Shown here: in pieces, positions 60,116 through 64,000 of the stretch
Layout: every line of letters starts with the position of its first letter
Numbering within the stretch: position 1 is the stretch's first letter
From: Bacteroidales bacterium Phil12
GTDB lineage: Bacteria; Bacteroidota; Bacteroidia; Bacteroidales; P3
Direction of reading: 5' to 3'
Assembly: GCA_002633275.1 (NCBI GenBank)
Contig: NWBO01000151.1
Span: forward strand, 124,001 to 188,000
Length of the DNA stretch: 64,000 nucleotides
Notes under the pieces: model-generated
The model's input: the letters and a program-made list of their open reading frames with translations, nothing else
Database searches by the model: none
What the model was told of the DNA's origin: nothing
Translations under genes and position numbers: made by a program

Positions 60116-60895
60116 TTACCAAACTTTCCAAGGTGCATTACCCTCGTCCCACATAGCGTTCAACTCTTTGTTATCTCTTAGTATGTCCATAGGTTTCCAA
60201 AAACCCGTATGCTTATAAGCGTGCATCTTGCCGTCCATTGCCAATCGTTCCAAAGGTTTTCTCTCAAAGATACAAGTATCATCGCCCTGCGGTAAATAAT
60301 CAAAAACTTCGGGTTCGCAAACAAAATATCCTGCATTTACCCAAGCACCGTCCCCTGCCGGTTTTTCCTTGAATGAGGTTATCATACTCGTGTCATTATC
60401 CAAAACAACGCTACCGAATTTGCCTACCGGTTGATACACCGTCATGGAAATGGCTGCTTTTGAAAGTTCGTGCTGTTTAACAGTGTCTGCTATATCCACA
60501 TCACTAACACCGTCGCCGTAAGTCAAACAAAAACGTTCGTTACCAATATATTTTTGAATTTTTTTAATTCTTCCTCCCGTCTGAGTATTTAAGCCGGTGT
60601 CTATTAAAGTGATTTTCCAATCTTCCACATTTTGATTATGCACCTGTATGGAATTATCTTTTAATCCCACCGTCATATCGCAGTTATGGATAAAATAATT
60701 GGTAAAATACTCCTTAATCATATAGTGTTTATATCCGCAACAGACAACAAACTCATTGATGCCGTAATGTGAATATATCTTCATTATATGCCATAATATG
60801 GGTTTGCCACCTATCTCAACCATTGGTTTTGGCATAAGTCCAGTAACTTCGCTAAGCCTTGTACCCAATCCACCTGCTAAAATAACCGCTTTCAT
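60116..60895 (-). CDS. rfbF: Glucose-1-phosphate cytidylyltransferase
   Basis: A 259-residue nucleotidyltransferase joining CTP and glucose-1-phosphate to CDP-glucose, the entry step to the dideoxyhexoses. It shows AVILAGGLGTRLSEVTGLMPKPMVEIGGKPILWHIM-type signature segments, LTYGDGVSDVDI and WVNAGYFVCEPEVFDYL. The length matches RfbF. It starts 6 nt after the rfbH stop. Confidence 0.96.
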   Translation of the reverse strand: MKAVILAGGLGTRLSEVTGLMPKPMVEIGGKPILWHIMKIYSHYGINEFVVCCGYKHYMIKEYFTNYFIHNCDMTVGLKDNSIQVHNQNVEDWKITLIDTGLNTQTGGRIKKIQKYIGNERFCLTYGDGVSDVDIADTVKQHELSKAAISMTVYQPVGKFGSVVLDNDTSMITSFKEKPAGDGAWVNAGYFVCEPEVFDYLPQGDDTCIFERKPLERLAMDGKMHAYKHTGFWKPMDILRDNKELNAMWDEGNAPWKVW

Positions 60896-60901
60896 ATTAA
60901 T

Positions 60902-62239
60902 TTATTTTTTATCTATAAAATTCTTTATCGTTTGTATCATATATTGCAATTTCTCTTGTGTCATTGCAGGATAAACACCAACCCAAAACGTGGAGTTCAT
61001 TATTTTGTTCGTGTTTTTCAAATCTCCGATAATTTTGTAGTGCTGTCCTTCCACATAATTTTCAAATGCAGGGTGGCAAACGAGATTACCTGCAAAAAGA
61101 TTTCTTGTTTGAATGTTATGATTTTCCAAATAAGAAGTCAAATCATTACGAGAAAAGCCTGCATTGTCTTCAACAGTCATCAAAAAGCCGAACCAAGACG
61201 GAAAAGAATCGGCTTGTGCCTTTGGTAAAATCAAACCTTTCGTGCCGACCAAACCTTTATATAAAACATCGAAATTCTCTCTTCTTCTTTGGACTATATA
61301 ATCCAATTTCTGTAATTGAGCGCAACCTATCGAGGCTTGTAAATCCGTTGCCTTTAAGTTATATCCCAAATGAGAATATACATATTTGTGGTCATAGCCT
61401 AATGGCAATTTTCCATACTGCTTTGAAAATCTATGCTTACATGTATTATCCATTCCGGAGACGCACCAACAGTCTCTTCCCCAATCACGGAAAGAATTGA
61501 TTATTCTATGCAAAACGGCATTGTTTGTATAAACCGCTCCTCCCTCACCCATTGTTATATGATGCGGCGGGTAAAACGATGAAGTGCCTATATCTCCTAT
61601 CGTTCCGGTCTTACGTTTCTCGCCATTGATTACATATTCCGAGCCCAAAGCATCACAATTGTCTTCAATCAACCATAGATTGTGTTTATCGCAAAAGGAT
61701 TTGACTGCCTGCAAATCAAAAGGATTTCCAAGAGTGTGGGCAATCATAACCGCCTTCGTCTTTGTGGTCAGTGCTTTTTCTAAATCCCTAACATCTACAT
61801 TATACTCCGGAATCGTTACATCGACAAAAATTGGCACGGCACCATATTGCAAAATCGGAGCAACAGTTGTCGGAAAACTTGCAGCAACAGTTATAACTTC
61901 ATCGCCTTTCTTGATTTGTCTTTCTTTTAACAGCGGCGAAGTCAAACACATAAACGCCAAAAGATTTGCAGAAGAGCCCGAATTACAAAGGGAAACAAAA
62001 CCTAAGTTCAACCATTTGGCAAAATCTTTTTCAAATTTCGTTGCCCAAGGTCCTGCCGTAAGCCAAAAATCCAATGAAGAATCAACCAAATTAACCATTT
62101 CCTTTTCGTCAAAGTATCTTCCCCCGTAATTAATGTAGGTCTTGCCTGCGACAAATTCACTTTCCTTGTGAGTTTCCTCATAATATTGTTTTGTCAAATC
62201 CAATATCTGACATTTTATTTCTTCCGCCTTTGTCATCAT
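60902..62239 (-). CDS. rfbH: CDP-4-keto-6-deoxyglucose 3-dehydrase (E1)
   Basis: A 445-residue PMP- and iron-sulfur-dependent dehydrase of the aminotransferase fold. The PLP lysine is replaced by His: YPPHHITMGEGG (His226/227), the E1 hallmark. Candidate 2Fe-2S ligands are Cys195 (NCDALG) and Cys257, Cys259, Cys267 (DCWC...C), close to the E1 spacing. It needs a reductase (E3, RfbI/AscD), which is not in the window. First gene of the seven-gene operon, 18 nt after a -7 box. Confidence 0.95.
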   Translation of the reverse strand: MMTKAEEIKCQILDLTKQYYEETHKESEFVAGKTYINYGGRYFDEKEMVNLVDSSLDFWLTAGPWATKFEKDFAKWLNLGFVSLCNSGSSANLLAFMCLTSPLLKERQIKKGDEVITVAASFPTTVAPILQYGAVPIFVDVTIPEYNVDVRDLEKALTTKTKAVMIAHTLGNPFDLQAVKSFCDKHNLWLIEDNCDALGSEYVINGEKRKTGTIGDIGTSSFYPPHHITMGEGGAVYTNNAVLHRIINSFRDWGRDCWCVSGMDNTCKHRFSKQYGKLPLGYDHKYVYSHLGYNLKATDLQASIGCAQLQKLDYIVQRRRENFDVLYKGLVGTKGLILPKAQADSFPSWFGFLMTVEDNAGFSRNDLTSYLENHNIQTRNLFAGNLVCHPAFENYVEGQHYKIIGDLKNTNKIMNSTFWVGVYPAMTQEKLQYMIQTIKNFIDKK

Positions 62240-62256
62240 TTCGATTATTTATTCTG

Positions 62257-62264
62257 CAAAATTA
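62257..62264 (-). promoter_or_regulatory. -7 box TAATTTTG for the dideoxyhexose operon
   Basis: TAATTTTG followed by CAGAAT reads leftwards, 18 nt upstream of rfbH. Confidence 0.65.
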
Positions 62265-62343
62265 ATATAAAATTCATTCATTACAAAATTTTACGTCCTT
62301 TATATTGATTTAGCAAACGTTTATTGTGAATTTACGAAAATAA

Positions 62344-62440
62344 TGTGTGATACCGGAAAATTAGTGTTAAACACTAAAAAATTAATATTAAACATTAGTA
62401 AAATAGTATTAAACATTATTTTTTCGGTATGTGATAATAA
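62344..62440. repeat. 21-bp phased array with closing stem
   Basis: GTTAAACACTAAAAA, ATTAAACATTAGTAA and ATTAAACATTATTTT at exact 21-nt steps. GATACCGGAAAA on the left and TTTTTTCGGTAT on the right can close the whole array into one long hairpin. It lies between the rfbH operon and the sorting-domain gene, both on the minus strand; nothing else is seen in the 276-bp gap beyond the rfbH promoter. Confidence 0.87.
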
Positions 62441-62515
62441 AAAATTCAAGACTCAATCCAAAAAATTTTCAGAAAGAGCCTTGAAGAAATAAAAAACACT
62501 TAATATACTAAAAAC

Positions 62516-64000
62516 CTACTTCACAATAAGTTTCTTCGTTGCTATGTTATTGTTTGAAACAACGCTTACGATATATGTACCGCTTGTCAAATTGTTAATT
62601 TGGATTGTGTCGTTGGCAGCTTTATTTGAATAAACAATTCGTCCTTGCAAATCCGTTACTCTCACCATACAATCCTTAACATTGCTTATCGTTACATATT
62701 CTGTTGCAGGGTTAGGATAGATGTTTATATTCAAATTATTCTCATGAACCTCTGCAATTGCGTTTTTATTGTCGTTTGAATAAACAAAGTTATCTATGCA
62801 AAGATATGTCGGAATATTGATACCATACTCACCTACATAATTACTCTCCAAAGTGAATTTCACTTTGCTTACTTGTCCCAAAGAAGCCAAATCCAAAAAT
62901 CTCCAATCATCACGATTACCCAAAGCAACGCCATTGTCATCTAATATAAAATCTATTAGATATAGTTCAGCCGTACCGGTAACCGCTCCACTCTCATCAT
63001 ATCCCGTTGCAATAACTTTGAACCAACCGCTTTCCAATGGGTCTGTTGCAGGATAATTATAAGAAGCCATCGATTGGCAAACATATACGCCTTTCGGATA
63101 AAATGTATTGCCGTCTTGCTTGCTTACTGCCAAATGTTCCTCTGTATTGTATGATGAAAAATAACCATGCAAATAAGTTTTGCCTTCTCCTTCAAAACCA
63201 CTAAGAGAAGCAGAAGCATAATAGTTATTATTATAGCCCGTACCACTGTTCTCCGTTGCAGTTGCCGTTTCAACATCGGTAATATTGGAAAGTCCCCAAC
63301 CAAAATCAAATTCATATCCGTAGGATTCAACAGCAACTCCCGGAAACACCAATCCACCGCTTGTGTAATTTTTGTGAAAAGCGTTCTCATTTTCTATAAA
63401 CTCGTCGTAATTCTCAAATGAAGGCAATTCAAATGTATTTGCATCTGCCAAAAGACCTTCCATATCCGCAATAACGTATGGCTGTCCTGCATTGATGACT
63501 GCAACACCCGACAAATCGAAACCTGCCGAATATGTATTTTCCGATATTGCATCGTAAATGATATTACCTTGTGAATCCTTACTTACACCTGCCAAAACAT
63601 CAACGATACGAACAAAACGAATGTTTGATTTATCCAATTTTTCGTTGTCTGCCAATTCGTCCAAATCAAAGCCTACGCCGTAATTGTAATCATATACGCC
63701 GGCAAGGTTTTTATAATTTGAGCCGGCAAGGTCTGTCTCTGTTGCCGTACTTATCGACGGAAAACGAAAATAATCTTTTCCGTTGGAAGAGACTTCAACA
63801 AAGGCAAGTTCAAGGAATGATTCGTCAAAAGCATTTTCAAACACTACGAAATCATATCCTGCTCCGTTCATAATAGGTCTGTCAAAAGTGATAACTGCAC
63901 TACCTCCGTTTCCCAAAGATACACAACGCAAATTATCCGATGCTGCAACGCCTATTGCATCGTAAGGTTTTCCGTAAGTAACAACTTTATCTGCGTTTTC
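62516..64000 (-). CDS. Type IX-secreted cell-surface protein, C-terminal part
   Basis: The frame is open to the window end, so the N-terminus is missing; about 494 residues are seen. The first visible domain has YDFVVFENAFDESFLELAFVEVSSNG and GFDLSGVAVINAG. A DUF4465-like jelly-roll region follows (YLHGYFSSYNTEEHL, VYVCQSMASYNYP, WFKVIATGYDESG). The last ~75 residues are a type A sorting domain of the type IX system: NIYPNPATEYVTISN, VRVTDLQGRIVYSN, SGTYIVSVVSNN, KKLIVK. It is probably anchored at or released from the cell surface. Ligand unknown. Confidence 0.88.
   Translation of the reverse strand, partial: ENADKVVTYGKPYDAIGVAASDNLRCVSLGNGGSAVITFDRPIMNGAGYDFVVFENAFDESFLELAFVEVSSNGKDYFRFPSISTATETDLAGSNYKNLAGVYDYNYGVGFDLDELADNEKLDKSNIRFVRIVDVLAGVSKDSQGNIIYDAISENTYSAGFDLSGVAVINAGQPYVIADMEGLLADANTFELPSFENYDEFIENENAFHKNYTSGGLVFPGVAVESYGYEFDFGWGLSNITDVETATATENSGTGYNNNYYASASLSGFEGEGKTYLHGYFSSYNTEEHLAVSKQDGNTFYPKGVYVCQSMASYNYPATDPLESGWFKVIATGYDESGAVTGTAELYLIDFILDDNGVALGNRDDWRFLDLASLGQVSKVKFTLESNYVGEYGINIPTYLCIDNFVYSNDNKNAIAEVHENNLNINIYPNPATEYVTISNVKDCMVRVTDLQGRIVYSNKAANDTIQINNLTSGTYIVSVVSNNNIATKKLIVK

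Overview
The window looks like a chromosomal segment of an AT-rich Bacteroidales-type bacterium (phylum Bacteroidota). Support comes from the promoter boxes of the form TAnnTTTG upstream of many genes, the near absence of Shine-Dalgarno sequences, and Bacteroidota-typical genes: gldF/gldG/DUF4340, gldH, a type IX secretion C-terminal sorting domain, a FeoA-FeoB fusion, a NagB-LmbE fusion, and several secreted S9 peptidases. No plasmid, phage or transposase gene is visible. Three S9 peptidases, an M3 oligopeptidase and glycine dehydrogenase suggest a peptide-using lifestyle (inference).

Layout. 1-10.4 kb (+): the C-terminal part of a DPP4-like peptidase, ribE, hflX, rsmG, a second S9 peptidase, a small unknown gene and gcvP. 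10.9-22.3 kb (-): a barrel/phosphoesterase pair; a Sel1-repeat protein with nagB and a NagB-LmbE fusion; a LuxC-like acyl-CoA reductase; an LtaS-like membrane transferase, a Dcp peptidase and plsY. 22.6-31.2 kb (mixed): wbqC, a PAP2 protein with a barrel-like tail, a DUF3127/SSB-like protein, an S9C peptidase, an HD hydrolase, a small barrel, rubrerythrin and mgtC. 31.4-37.3 kb: a hemerythrin-LuxR regulator divergent from feoAB and a Cys-rich Feo partner, then murB and an unknown gene. 37.4-42.3 kb: gldF-gldG-DUF4340 and an unknown secreted protein. 42.4-43.1 kb: two tRNAs (CAU and Gln-CUG) on the minus strand. 43.3-50 kb: an OmpA-like protein, purC, gldH, uvrC, a flavodoxin and an SDR. 50.2-54.4 kb: a visibly GC-richer block (AraC regulator, CMD-cupin, hydrolase, flavodoxin, RibD_C-like reductase) that looks acquired. 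54.5-62.2 kb (-): a seven-gene operon for a CDP-3,6-dideoxyhexose (paratose/tyvelose-type) surface glycan with a glycosyltransferase and a flippase. The window ends inside a type IX-secreted protein.

The most unusual signal is not a gene. At least seventeen intergenic regions carry short arrays of imperfect units locked to a 21-bp period, which is two helical turns. In most arrays a 7-9 nt core (often GTTTAAC or GTTAAAC) is separated by an AT-rich linker of about 12 nt. The core sequence changes from locus to locus, but the 21-bp phase stays and neighbouring cores are often reverse complements, so arrays fold into strong hairpins (up to 19 perfect base pairs). They occur between convergent, divergent and codirectional genes, and I found none inside the GC-rich block. 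A copy also lies in frame inside feoB, where 21 bp equals 7 codons; 38 nt of it match the array downstream of uvrC at 35 positions. I know of no described family that fits, but I could not search.
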